From JBBSBY01 sp038205805 (GTDB lineage: Bacteria > Desulfobacterota > Desulfomonilia > Desulfomonilales > Desulfomonilaceae): a stretch of DNA of 55,188 nt. Position 1 is the first letter of the stretch; every line of letters begins with the position of its first letter. Where the stretch lies: positions 1 through 55,188 of the forward strand of contig JBBRBO010000011.1 of NCBI GenBank assembly GCA_038205805.1. Direction: 5' to 3'. Of this stretch, positions 34,524 through 43,836 are shown one piece after another. The notes beneath the pieces are model-generated. The model had not been told where the DNA came from and ran no database searches. It saw only the letters and a list, made by a program, of their open reading frames with translations. Made by a program: the position numbers and the translations under genes.

Positions 34524-35270
34524 GTGAAGACCTCCTTTGGCGGCTGATACCCGGTCCTGAGGCGCCCCAAGAGCGCGCTCGATTGGGACGGGTTTTCACA
34601 ACGGCGGAGTTCCTTGGCCGAAGCCGACGTCGGCGGGAGGCTTGACTCTCCGCTACGAGCGCCCTTGTGAAAGCCGAACACCGGGTTCTCGGGTAATGAA
34701 GAATAACTCGCTTGGACACATATCTCGTACGCCGAATTTACGGCAAAACGAAACAATACTTGGCGCCGTCGTGCTGTGGGTCAAGGTAATATCCAAGACC
34801 TGTGAATACCGTGCTTTTCTCTCCATCAATTATATGGAAAAGACCATCTGAATTACAATTGGAAAATAACGTCTGGGCTAAAAAAAGTCAAAAAATCCAT
34901 TGTCGAGCAGGCGAACAACCCGAACAGCGCGGCGCTGATCGCCGGCCGGCGCTAATATAGACCGACACCGTCGTTTTTTTTACCCCCCCAGAATAAATAG
35001 GGAGGTTGAAAAGTGAGCCTAACTCACAGGTGAACCATAAAAGGGCAAAATCGTTCATGATGAACGGGCCGGCCTCCCGGAACCATGTTGATGATCCTGC
35101 GAGGAGACGAATCTCCCCTCCGTGATTCACCGGGCGCAGAGGAGTTACAAGCCTGGTGACCAGCCACGGCGCCGGACTCAGCGGAAGATAAGGCACGGGA
35201 AGGATTCAGGCGTCATCCGAATACCTGGACGCCCGCCGTGGAAGTGAACTAGAGTTCGTTACAGCGCCTC
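34524..35270. other. Intergenic region upstream of etfB
   Basis: 750 bp, no gene. Contains the palindrome CGTTCATGATGAACG (35052-35066), a P2 copy (35101-35121) and a P1-like TTCACCGGGCG right after it. Confidence 0.55.
35101..35121. repeat. P2 palindrome
   Basis: GAGGAGA and TCTCCCCTC arms around CGAA. A P1-like half (ATTCACCGGGCG) follows within 3 bp. Confidence 0.5.
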
Positions 35271-35488
35271 ATACCGATGTGCTTTAAGAAAGTAAGATCG
35301 GCGGAGCTTTTTGTAAAACGGTTATTCCAATCGCTTTCTGAGAAATTTGTGATAATCGCCTAAAGCGGCATTTTCTCCTTGAGAAAGCCGATTCCGGCAA
35401 ATGCGAAAGTTCTTGGAGAGGGGTTTAGGGAGAAATTTCTTTCAAGAAGGTTCTCCCCAATAGTACTTCTTTGATTACGCATTGGTGT
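35271..35488 (+). repeat. R1 element, complete copy after the Cache gene
   Basis: Begins ATACCGATGTGC and ends ACGCATTGGTGT. Flanked on both sides by TCA. The right end directly abuts the TGA stop (complement 35488-35490) of the minus-strand Cache gene. Confidence 0.85.
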
Positions 35489-35943
35489 CAGCGTACGTAA
35501 TATCCCGCCGAAAAAGCGATATTCTCCCCAGGTATGCTTTCCATATAAGCCCGCTTGGGCGTAGGTTCTTTTTCGCCTACCCGCAACCAAGAATACTCTA
35601 CCCAGCCGCTGGTACCGGTCTTGGCGATGTCAAGGAGTTCTTGCGCAAACGGTTTACCTTTGGCGTCAACAAGTTTCTGTTGGTTTCGTCCTATGAGTTC
35701 GCGGTTCGCCGGATGAGCCAGCACGTTGCCGTCCAGATCCGTCGCGTACACATAGAGTTCCCCTTTGCGAAACGGCCCCGATGTACTGTTAATCAGTTTC
35801 AGGGTGTAGTCTCTCCCCTTTTCCTTGTAGGTGGCGACGGCCTTCTGCACCATGCTCTTTACTTCGGTCGCTTGGTCCGCGGCTGCAAACGAGGCTAAAC
35901 TCATGGCGAACAGAATACACATCACAGTGAAAACTCTTTTCAT
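35488..35943 (-). CDS. Secreted single-Cache (sCache_2-like) sensor-domain protein
   Basis: 151 residues. Signal peptide MKRVFTVMCILFAMSLASFA with cleavage near ADQ. The rest is one Cache domain: AVATYKEKGRDYTLKLIN, GELYVYATDLDGNVLAHPAN, LIGRNQQKLVD and GWVEYSWLRVGEKEPTPKR are characteristic of sCache_2 domains. Stand-alone periplasmic Cache proteins of this size are common in deltaproteobacteria; they may bind small organic ligands and hand the signal to a partner. GGAG precedes the ATG. An R1 element follows directly at the stop. Confidence 0.85.
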   Translation of the reverse strand: MKRVFTVMCILFAMSLASFAAADQATEVKSMVQKAVATYKEKGRDYTLKLINSTSGPFRKGELYVYATDLDGNVLAHPANRELIGRNQQKLVDAKGKPFAQELLDIAKTGTSGWVEYSWLRVGEKEPTPKRAYMESIPGENIAFSAGYYVR

Positions 35944-36442
35944 GGGGCAATCTCCTCAGAGTGTAGTGATAACGCCGGCGCGGGGGCTCTTCTCGAGCCG
36001 ACTCGCATTCATCCCTTATACCTGTTGTGGAACGAACATCGGTTACAACGCTAAAGGTAGGCAAGGCCGTGGCCTTAGGGGCAATGTTACTCAACCCATG
36101 GCAAAACGGCAATCCATATGTAAGCGCATAGACAAAATACATCAGCGATCGGCACGAATAGGCGTCCGGCGAAAAACGCAGGAGGGCTCATTTCATCGAG
36201 AAAACCCATGCGTACATCCAGAGTGGTTGCAGGGTTCCTGGTGAGCCTTTGCGCCGAGCATTGAAAGATGCCCCGGTTTCGGCAATAATCAAATACGGTT
36301 CGTTTAGCCGTAGCCGGGTCGGCGGTAGACCGGCGCCTGAACCGAACTCGAGTTCTTGACTTGACGGTAACCCTTTACCACAATGGTTACCGGGCCTACC
36401 GTCCCAAGCCCGGTATGCTATTCCATATGAAGTGAGAAACAC
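35944..36442. other. Divergent intergenic region Cache gene / selD
   Basis: No gene. A P1-type hairpin lies at 36365-36392. No convincing promoter found. Confidence 0.5.
36365..36392. repeat. P1-type hairpin upstream of selD
   Basis: CGGTAACC (36365-36372) and GGTTACCG (36385-36392), perfect 8-bp arms, 12-nt loop, ending 50 nt before the selD start. Confidence 0.6.
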
Positions 36443-37492
36443 GTGTCCGATAAAAGTTTAAAACTGACTGCGCTGGCCAAGACATCCGGTTGAGCTTCCA
36501 AAATGGGTCCGGGTGACCTTGAGGATGCGTTAAGAACCCTGGTGATTCCTCGGAATCCAAACGTATTGGCCGGCCTCGCCAATTCGGAGGACGCAGGTGT
36601 CTATTTGCTCCGAGATGATTTGGCTATAGTGCAGACCATAGATTTCTTCACGCCCATAGTTGATGACCCGTATCTCTACGGCCGGGTGGCGGCGGCGAAT
36701 TCCCTGAGCGACATCTACGCCATGGGGGGTAAGCCCATAACCGCCATGAATGTCGTGTGTTTCCCGGGCAAGAAGCTGTCCATGGACGTGCTCACCGCCA
36801 TCTTGGACGGCGGGCTTGCCACCCTCGAGGAAGCGGGGGCTGCCCTGCTGGGCGGCCACAGCGTCGAGGACGACGAGCCCAAGTACGGCCTTTCCGTTAC
36901 GGGCGTGATCCATCCGGATCGTATTATGCTCAATTCGGGGCTCCTGGTAGGTGACGCATTGATTCTCACGAAGCCTTTGGGCACGGGTGTGCTCGCCACC
37001 GCGGGGAAAGCTTCAATGGCGTCCGAGGCCGATATGTCGGCCATGATCGCTTCCATGTGCATGCTGAATCGCGCCGCGTCGGAGACCGCCGTTGCACACA
37101 ACGTGAAGGCATGCACCGACATCACAGGGTTCGGGCTTGCGGGACACCTTGTGGAAATGGCTCGGGGCGCCCAGTGCAGTATTTCAATCGAGGCTGCTGC
37201 GGTTCCATTGTTTTCCGGCGCATTGGAAGCCGCCAAAAACGGGATGCTCCCCGGAGGCGCGTACTCGAACCGCACATTTTTCAGCCCGTGGATTACCGTC
37301 GACCCGGCGGTTCCGCTGAGTCTCAGTGACCTCATGTTTGACCCGCAGACGTCCGGGGGCTTGCTGATCGGCATTTCCAAGGTGAGGGCCGAAGCCCTCT
37401 TGGCCTCCCTGAAAGCCAACGGGTCGCAAGTCGCCGCGATTGTCGGTTACGTCACGAAACAAGACCCGGAAGGCTCTTTGGAAATCCGCTGA
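36443..37492 (+). CDS. selD: Selenide, water dikinase containing selenocysteine (in-frame UGA at 36491-36493)
   Basis: 349 residues if UGA is read as selenocysteine. Makes selenophosphate from selenide and ATP. From the GTG at 36443 the frame reads MSDKSLKLTALAKTSG, then TGA, then ASKMGPGDLED. This is the conserved SelD active-site loop in which Cys or Sec is followed three residues later by the essential Lys (here Sec17, Lys20). An in-frame TGA at 36428 leaves the GTG as the only start. Conventional calling would begin at ATG 36503 and lose the active site. Later blocks AIVQTIDFFTPIVDDPY-like, NSLSDIYAMGG, GGHSVEDDEPKYG and DITGFGLAGHLVEMA are standard SelD. A hairpin right after the UGA fits a bacterial SECIS. 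An R1 copy begins 7 bp after the stop. Confidence 0.95.
36491..36524 (+). promoter_or_regulatory. Selenocysteine codon and putative SECIS hairpin
   Basis: UGA at 36491-36493. Upper stem GGGTC (36505-36509) pairs with GACCT (36515-36519, one G-U) around loop CGGGT; lower stem CTTC (36495-36498) pairs with GAGG (36521-36524). Distance and a G/U-containing apical loop fit bacterial SECIS elements read by SelB. Drawn by hand, not folded by program. Confidence 0.65.
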
Positions 37493-37498
37493 GGCCAA

Positions 37499-37693
37499 CT
37501 GCACAATCAAAGAAGCAATATTGGGGCGAACCTTTTTGAAAGAAGATTTCTCCCCAAACCCCTTTCCAAAAACTTTCGCATTGCCGAAACCGGCTTTTTT
37601 CACGGAGAAAACGCCGCTTTCGGCAATTATCGCAAATTTCTTAGAAAGAGATTGGAACAACCTGCTTTGCAACAAAAGCTCCACCGATCTTAC
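37499..37693 (-). repeat. R1 element after selD, left end missing
   Basis: Reads CTGCACAATCAAAGAAGC, then the terminal hairpin (AACCTTTTT / AAAGAAGATTT variant), the central hairpin (GCCGAAACCGGC... GCCGCTTTCGGC), and AACCTGCTTTGCAACAAAAGC. Loses similarity just before the expected left terminus. Begins 7 bp after the selD stop. Confidence 0.8.
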
Positions 37694-38131
37694 TTTTGGC
37701 GGCCGATCCAATAAGTTGCATCGAGACACAATGAAGGTGACGCTCAGTGGCGGCGGCGCGGCATGCGCATCCTCTCGCAATCTTGCCATGTGTGGGAAGA
37801 AGACGAAAGCCCCTCTCCAAACACGGTGATTGGTTCGGGGGTGAGGATTCTCGGCGCCTATGCCGGTGCTGGGTGAGCCGGCTCCATTTCGAGTGTATTT
37901 CCCCTCTCTAAAATTTGCGCGCTTACATGGATTTGATTGTTATTTGTAACGGTTTACCGGACGTAGAAGAGCCTTTCGCTTGCTGAACCTTTCAAAAAAA
38001 TCGAGGTGGTTTTTTCGCAATCATTCCGGCACGCTCGGCAGAGCTATAATAACTATCTGATATTGCTGGATAGTCATCGCATTTTGCCTTCAAAAACCCG
38101 ATAGTTATTTTGAAAAGAAAGATTCCATCAG

Positions 38132-38200
38132 CTATAGTTTCTATGCTATACTATTATATTATCTTGTCAAGTGAAAAAAGTGAAATCCCTACTGGAGCGG
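38132..38200 (-). repeat. R3 repeat, copy 2
   Basis: Minus-strand reading shares GCTCCAGTAGGGATTT, CACTTTTTT and TAGCATAGAAA with 28319-28384. It includes TTGACA, 16 nt, TAGCAT, a promoter-like pair, but no minus-strand gene follows. Confidence 0.65.
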
Positions 38201-38356
38201 CCTAGCGACGTTTTTTGTCTTTCTCACGCGGCGCGACGCGCGCATAATCACTGGACCCCGGAGCTCATCTTCGAGGATTTCCCCCGGCCACGTAACGACC
38301 CCGGAAAGTAGCCAATAGTTTTGGGCGTTTGTAGGATTAATACGAATGCGTATAAG

Positions 38357-41300
38357 CTATAATGTTCCTTTGTCCAGCACGGTTCTTATAGCAGTAAGGA
38401 TCTCCTTGGCGTCATAGGGTTTGCTCAAGAATCCCCGAGCGCCTCTTGCCGTTTCGTCCCGGACTAGACCGTTTGAAGAATAGCCGCTTGCGACAATGAT
38501 TTTCACAGCCGGGTTGATACGCAGCAGTTCTTCGAGACAGCGGCTTCCTCCCATCCCCGGCATTATGAGGTCCAGGATTACGAGAGAAATTTTCTCGCTA
38601 TTGTTCTTGTACGCTTCCAAGGCTTCCTCTCCGCTACGAGCCGCCAGCATTCTGTAGCCGCTCATCTCGAGAATTTGACGCCCCGTTTCACGCACACCGT
38701 CATCGTCGTCTACGAAGAGAATGGTTTCGCTACCAAATGCAGGTATCTCCCTGATTCTCGTTGTTTCAGGCATAAACTCATGCTCCGAGACAGGCCAATA
38801 AATGTGGAAAGTTGTACCTAAACCCAGTTCACTGTGACATCGGATATACCCGCCGTGCTGAGAAACAATGCCGTGGACCACGGCCAAGCCGAGGCCGGTG
38901 CCTTCGCCTTCGATCTTTGTTGTGAAGAACGGCTCAAATATACGGTCCATCAGATCAGCTCGTATTCCTATCCCCGTATCCGAGACGGTTAAGAGCACGT
39001 AATGTCCGGGTAGCGCTCCTGTAAAAGGTCGAAGGTATTCATCGCTCAGAGATGCATTGGTTGTTTCAATGATGAGTTTTCCTCCCTCCGGCATTGCATG
39101 CTGAGAGTTAACGGCTAGGTTTAGTAAAACCTGCTTCACTTGGGCAGGGTCCGCATGGATGATCTTAAGGTCGTCGGCAAGCACGAACTTTGTCTCGATC
39201 ATCCGAGGCATAGTTCTATGGAGGAGCTTCTGCGCCTCGCGAATTTCACTATTCAAATCTACGGGACGGGTTTTGAACTCCCCCTTCCTGCTAAATGTCA
39301 GTATTCTTGCTACGAGATCCGCTCCGTCCAGCGCAGCCTTTCGAATCATCTCCACTTTCTTGCTATCAGGATCTCTCGACCTTTTCTTTATGAGTAGTAA
39401 GTCCGAACAGGCCAATACGACTTGGAGCATGTTGTTGAGATCATGGGCAATTCCCCCTGCCATGGCTCCGACGGCCTCCATCTTTTGCGCGTGAAGTAGC
39501 TGCCTCTGGAGCATGACTTCCGACGTCACGTCTCGGGCCACTATCACATAATTAGTTATCCTATCGGATTCATCCTTAATCGGAGAAATGGTGGCCGTCT
39601 CTTCATACAGTGTTCCATCCCTCTTTTGATTTGTAAACCGACCCCGCCATACCTCTCCTCGGCGCATAGTCGACCACATCTCTTCATAGAAGGTTTTGTT
39701 GTGTTTGCCGATTTTGAGAATTTCAGCCCGCCTGCCAATAACTTCGGCGATGGGCCAACCGGTGGTATTCTCAAACGCGGGGTTGACGTAAAGAATAACA
39801 CCATCGGGTTCCGTGATCATAATAGTCTCACCCGCCTGCTGGACTGCTGCAAAAAGTCTTTGAAGTTGTTCTTGCGACCGCCTACGATCAGTTATGTCTC
39901 GGGTGGACCCGATGACTCCGCTCACGTTTCCAGCTTCATTGTACAAAAAGCGTGCGGAGACTTCACTCCAGAAGGTTTCGCCAGTCTTGCGATATTGCTC
40001 AAGCTCGATTGTTATGACCCGATTCGGATCGAGGTCGGCAGTTTGCTGAATAGCGACTTCTGATTTCAGAAAGTTCGCGGCTAGATTCAAGGAGGAAGGC
40101 GTCAAATAATCGGAGGGTTTTAAAGCAAGGTATTCGTCAACGGACCAACCACTTAGTCTTTCAACGGAAGGACTGATGTAGGTAATCCGAAGATCCAGGT
40201 CCACAATCCATATGACATCGGAGCCGTTGTCGGCCAGGAGTCTATATTTCTGCTCACTTTCTCGGAGAGCCGCCTCGGAACGCTTGAGGTCTTCAACATC
40301 CTTTGTGACGGCAAGGAGATGCTGCACTCCACCCAATGTCATGAGTCCCGCGGAGATGAGGATCGCCCTTGTTTTCCCGTCCTTTCGGCGCAGGGTGGTT
40401 TCGAAGTTCCTCACACGGCCATGCCGGTTCAATTGATCGACAAAGAGCGGCCGATCATCGTTATGCGCCCAGAAGCCTACATCCACAGCGGATTTACCGA
40501 CAATTTCGTGGCTCGTGTATCCGGTAATGAATGTATAACCGTCGTTCACATCGACATAGGTTCCGTCCTGCAACGTGCTGATCGATAACCCATCAGGGCT
40601 CGTCTGCCATGCTAATCTGAGACGCTCCTCACTGCGACGCATAGCCTTTTCGGCGGTAATTCGCTCCGTAACATCCAGCATGGTGATGAGGTTGGCGGTA
40701 TCGCCCTTGAACTGAACGGTTTTCGAGTAGATTTCCACCCATTTAGTCTTGCCTGATCTTGTGATTATACGAAAAGAATAGAGTGTCTTCTGGCGAGGGT
40801 GACCCGCCTGTTTCTTCCTGGACTGCTCCATGACCAAAGACCGATCGGTTGGATGAACGACTTCTAAAAATTCTTCAAATTTCCAGCTCAGTATTTGCTC
40901 AATGGAGTATTCACACAGATCCGACATGGCTTGATTAGCATATTTGTAGACCCCATCCTGGAGAACCGCCACCGACATTAAGGACTGTTCGGACAAGAGA
41001 CGAAACATCTGTTCACTTTCAAACAGCGCCTGGTCTTGCCGCTTTTTCTCCGTAACGTCGATAAATGTGTGTATCGCCCACGTGTCTATAAAGGTCTTTC
41101 TGACGTCGATTATACGGATCGTCCCATCTTTGCATCTTATCTCTCGCTCTACCGGTTCAGCTTCCGCAGCCGTGTCGGTTACCGATTCAGTTGAACTGAG
41201 CCATGCGGACCGAACATGGTCGGCATATTGCTGATCGGGATATGCTAAGCGCCACCATTGATCGAGCGTTGGTATGTCCTCCAATGTGTAACCCAACAAT

Positions 41301-42082
41301 TCAGTGAACTTTTGATTTAAATATTTTACTTCACCCGATCTATCGGTTACTGCTATCCCCATAGGCGAGTGATCCATGAGTTTTCGAATGCGGCGCTCAC
41401 TTTCACTCAAGGACAACTCCGCTTGTTTCCTTTCACTCATCTCCCAACTTAATTGCTCATTTATCGCCTCAAGCTTGGCTGTTCGCTCCTGAACTCGCTG
41501 GTCGAGTTCCTCATGCGACCGACGCAGACGTTCCTCAGCCCGCACCTGCTCATCCACATCTCGTATCATGGACAGGACTGCGGGCTGTCCTTGCCGGGTT
41601 ATAGACGCGGACCAAGACTCCGCCCATCTCGTCACACCGCTTTTGATGATTATTCGGAAACGATGGCCTCGAGGAAGATATTCGCCTTGGAGCCGCTTTA
41701 TGTAGAGTGCGGTTAGAATTGGCAGATCTTCAGGAGGTATGAACGCAGCGAATGGGCGGGACAGCAGTTCCTCTTTGGAGTATCCGGTAAGGTGCGTGCA
41801 GGCCGGATTGACAAACCTTAGATACCCGTCTTGAATTATGCATATTGCTTCGTTCGCAGTCTGGACGACTGCAAAATAGTCTTCTTCGGTCTCTCGCGGT
41901 TCGGCGCCGGTAGGCAAAGAAAGCACATCGACTGCGGGCACGGTCTCAGCCGAGGTTTCCTCGCGGCTCATGGCTATGTGATTGCGCAGACGTGCGTTTT
42001 CCGTTCCCAAATCCTGGACCCGGCGCCGAAGGTCCTCCACTTCCACCTGCAATACCTTTCGACCCAAATCTCTGTCCTGCAT
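38357..42082 (-). CDS. Six-PAS hybrid histidine kinase with receiver domain
   Basis: 1241 residues, no membrane segment, so a cytoplasmic sensor. Short coiled coil (5-35); PAS repeats at about 65-178, 228-345, 352-473, 482-600, 607-733 and 740-855, each ending in a typical (D)VTE/DITDR motif; HisKA with phosphoacceptor His880 (GGIAHDLNNML); HATPase with NLAVNSQHAMPEGG, SDTGIGI and GEGTGLGL; C-terminal receiver with acidic cluster DDDD 1125-1128, Asp1171 (LVILDLIMPG) and KPYD. GGGGAG lies before the ATG. Ligands of the PAS domains unknown. Transcribed away from pfp. Confidence 0.93.
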   Translation of the reverse strand: MQDRDLGRKVLQVEVEDLRRRVQDLGTENARLRNHIAMSREETSAETVPAVDVLSLPTGAEPRETEEDYFAVVQTANEAICIIQDGYLRFVNPACTHLTGYSKEELLSRPFAAFIPPEDLPILTALYIKRLQGEYLPRGHRFRIIIKSGVTRWAESWSASITRQGQPAVLSMIRDVDEQVRAEERLRRSHEELDQRVQERTAKLEAINEQLSWEMSERKQAELSLSESERRIRKLMDHSPMGIAVTDRSGEVKYLNQKFTELLGYTLEDIPTLDQWWRLAYPDQQYADHVRSAWLSSTESVTDTAAEAEPVEREIRCKDGTIRIIDVRKTFIDTWAIHTFIDVTEKKRQDQALFESEQMFRLLSEQSLMSVAVLQDGVYKYANQAMSDLCEYSIEQILSWKFEEFLEVVHPTDRSLVMEQSRKKQAGHPRQKTLYSFRIITRSGKTKWVEIYSKTVQFKGDTANLITMLDVTERITAEKAMRRSEERLRLAWQTSPDGLSISTLQDGTYVDVNDGYTFITGYTSHEIVGKSAVDVGFWAHNDDRPLFVDQLNRHGRVRNFETTLRRKDGKTRAILISAGLMTLGGVQHLLAVTKDVEDLKRSEAALRESEQKYRLLADNGSDVIWIVDLDLRITYISPSVERLSGWSVDEYLALKPSDYLTPSSLNLAANFLKSEVAIQQTADLDPNRVITIELEQYRKTGETFWSEVSARFLYNEAGNVSGVIGSTRDITDRRRSQEQLQRLFAAVQQAGETIMITEPDGVILYVNPAFENTTGWPIAEVIGRRAEILKIGKHNKTFYEEMWSTMRRGEVWRGRFTNQKRDGTLYEETATISPIKDESDRITNYVIVARDVTSEVMLQRQLLHAQKMEAVGAMAGGIAHDLNNMLQVVLACSDLLLIKKRSRDPDSKKVEMIRKAALDGADLVARILTFSRKGEFKTRPVDLNSEIREAQKLLHRTMPRMIETKFVLADDLKIIHADPAQVKQVLLNLAVNSQHAMPEGGKLIIETTNASLSDEYLRPFTGALPGHYVLLTVSDTGIGIRADLMDRIFEPFFTTKIEGEGTGLGLAVVHGIVSQHGGYIRCHSELGLGTTFHIYWPVSEHEFMPETTRIREIPAFGSETILFVDDDDGVRETGRQILEMSGYRMLAARSGEEALEAYKNNSEKISLVILDLIMPGMGGSRCLEELLRINPAVKIIVASGYSSNGLVRDETARGARGFLSKPYDAKEILTAIRTVLDKGTL

Positions 42083-42621
42083 GAGAAATCTCCCCGAGTC
42101 AAAGGTTTGTCGCGCATCCCCGAATCACAACACCATCCTATTAAAGCACATTATCTCGTGAATGCCCCCACGTCAAATGCCGACAAAGGCTCGGTCAGCT
42201 TTTGGTGGGGCTTGGTGGGGGATTTTGAAGGCCATACATTTGAGGATTGCCGGGGCCTTAAAGTCGGCGCAAAGGTCCATGGCTCTGCGACGAGCCTCAT
42301 AAACTTTCCTCAACCACAGCATGTTTGTTTGTTGACGAGCCGCTTCAGGGTAAACTACAGTGCCTGTGAGGCAATTGCGAAAAGCACGGGACCGCAAAAG
42401 CAAAATACGGAACGTTTGGCCGCGTTTTTCGTGGCCGGATGGACCGACACGGACGCCGGCGGCTACCTTACAGGGCGACAATCCCGCAAACGTTCGTCGA
42501 GGCTGTTCTTCTATTCCCGGCGAATAGGGTATAATTTCCCTCCGGTGTTACCGAGCCAAGCAGCGCTCGAAGACCGCTTGACTCTCAGAGATATGCAATG
42601 TCATTCCATAAGGAGATACGT
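42083..42621. other. Divergent intergenic region kinase / pfp
   Basis: 540 bp. Frames here look like chance openings; no gene, repeat family or clear promoter identified. Confidence 0.45.
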
Positions 42622-43836
42622 ATGGACAAGCTGGTAGGCAAGGCTATCATAGCAATGGGCGGAGGCCCCACCGCAGTTATTAACCAATCACTCGTGGGCG
42701 CGGTGCTCCAGGCCCGTCAATACAATCATATTACCCAATTTTATGGGGCATTCCGGGGGGTTGAGGGCTTGGTGAACGAAGAATTGGTGGATCTATCCCA
42801 AGCTACCGGCCATAACCTCGAGATGGTGGCCCATACCCCCGGCGCCGCAATCCGGAGCACCAGGGTCAAGCCCGACGAGGAATATTGCAAACGGATATTT
42901 GACGTGTGTAAGGCCCACGGAATCCATTACTTCTTCTATATCGGGGGCAATGATTCAGCGGAAACCTGTCGCATCGTGAATAAGTTCGCCATGGACGAGA
43001 GCTACGAGCTGCGTGTCATGCACATCCCCAAGACCATCGACAACGACCTGAGAGTTACCGACCATTGCCCCGGTTACGGCTCGGCGGCCAAGTTCGTGGC
43101 CCAGTCCTTCATGGGGGTCAACCTGGATAACCGCTCGCTTCCCGGCGTCTACATCGGTGTCGTCATGGGGAGACATGCGGGGTTCTTGACCGCGGCGTCC
43201 GTCTTTGCCCGCAAATACAATGATGACGGTCCCCATTTGATTTACGTGCCCGAACGAACCTTCCGTTCCGATGAGTTTTTAGCGAGCGTGGATTCGGTTT
43301 TCTCCAAATACGGCCGCGTGGTCGTGGCGGTGAGCGAGGGCGTTCAAGATGAATCCGGTCAACCGGTCATAGCGGGCCTCAAGAAAGAAGTGGAGTGCGA
43401 TTCCCACGGAAATGTGCAGCTCTCGGGCAGCACATCACTGGGTGACGCGTTGTCCGGGCTGGTGAAGGATAAGCTCAATATTAAACGCGTGCGATCCGAC
43501 ACATTCGGGTATCTGCAACGATCCTTTTTGGGATGCGTGAGTTCCGTGGACGCAAACGAGGCGAGAGAAGTGGGAGAACGGGCCGTGCAAATAGCCGCTT
43601 GGCATCGCGCAGACGGTTCCATCACCATAGAACGGGTTGGGGATTACGGCGTACGTTACAACCTCACCCCTTTGGCTCAGGTGGCCAAAGACACAAAGGC
43701 AATGCCCGACTCGTTCATTGACGGCGTGAACAATGTCACGTCCGAGTTCAAAAACTACGCTCGCCCGCTCCTTGGGGAATTACCGGTGTACGAGCGCCTT
43801 CACGCTCCGCAGATTGATAAGATCCTCAATAAGTGA
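42622..43836 (+). CDS. pfp: 6-phosphofructokinase, probably PPi-dependent
   Basis: 404 residues. Phosphorylates fructose 6-phosphate. Key loops: GGGPTAVIN, GGND at 108-111 (ATP enzymes usually have GGDG) and PKTIDND at 136-142, where Lys is the mark of PPi-dependent enzymes (ATP enzymes have Gly). Other blocks: GVVMGRHAGFL, YVPER and LGxxQR-like FGYLQRS. The phosphoryl donor is inferred from these residues only. Start at 42622 has AAGGAG seven bases before it; the frame is open upstream without a signal. With hppA it suggests a PPi-based energy economy. An R1 copy lies 59 bp downstream. Confidence 0.9.
   Translation: MDKLVGKAIIAMGGGPTAVINQSLVGAVLQARQYNHITQFYGAFRGVEGLVNEELVDLSQATGHNLEMVAHTPGAAIRSTRVKPDEEYCKRIFDVCKAHGIHYFFYIGGNDSAETCRIVNKFAMDESYELRVMHIPKTIDNDLRVTDHCPGYGSAAKFVAQSFMGVNLDNRSLPGVYIGVVMGRHAGFLTAASVFARKYNDDGPHLIYVPERTFRSDEFLASVDSVFSKYGRVVVAVSEGVQDESGQPVIAGLKKEVECDSHGNVQLSGSTSLGDALSGLVKDKLNIKRVRSDTFGYLQRSFLGCVSSVDANEAREVGERAVQIAAWHRADGSITIERVGDYGVRYNLTPLAQVAKDTKAMPDSFIDGVNNVTSEFKNYARPLLGELPVYERLHAPQIDKILNK

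Larger units (their letters stand above)
37493..38356. other. Intergenic region selD / hybrid kinase (convergent)
   Basis: Contains the R1 copy (37499-37693), a P1-like GTAACGGTTTACCGG (37946-37960), paired words ATAACTATC / GATAGTTAT (about 38048-38108) and R3 copy 2. AT-rich around 38040-38170. No gene; the AT-rich part may be a remnant of a mobile element. Confidence 0.5.

Noticed and set aside
42173..42481. 102-codon minus-strand frame between kinase and pfp
   Set aside because: No ribosome site, no recognisable domain; probably a chance opening in GC-rich DNA.
41831..42637. 268-codon plus-strand frame upstream of pfp
   Set aside because: Half is antisense to the kinase gene and the end overlaps the pfp start; no family similarity.
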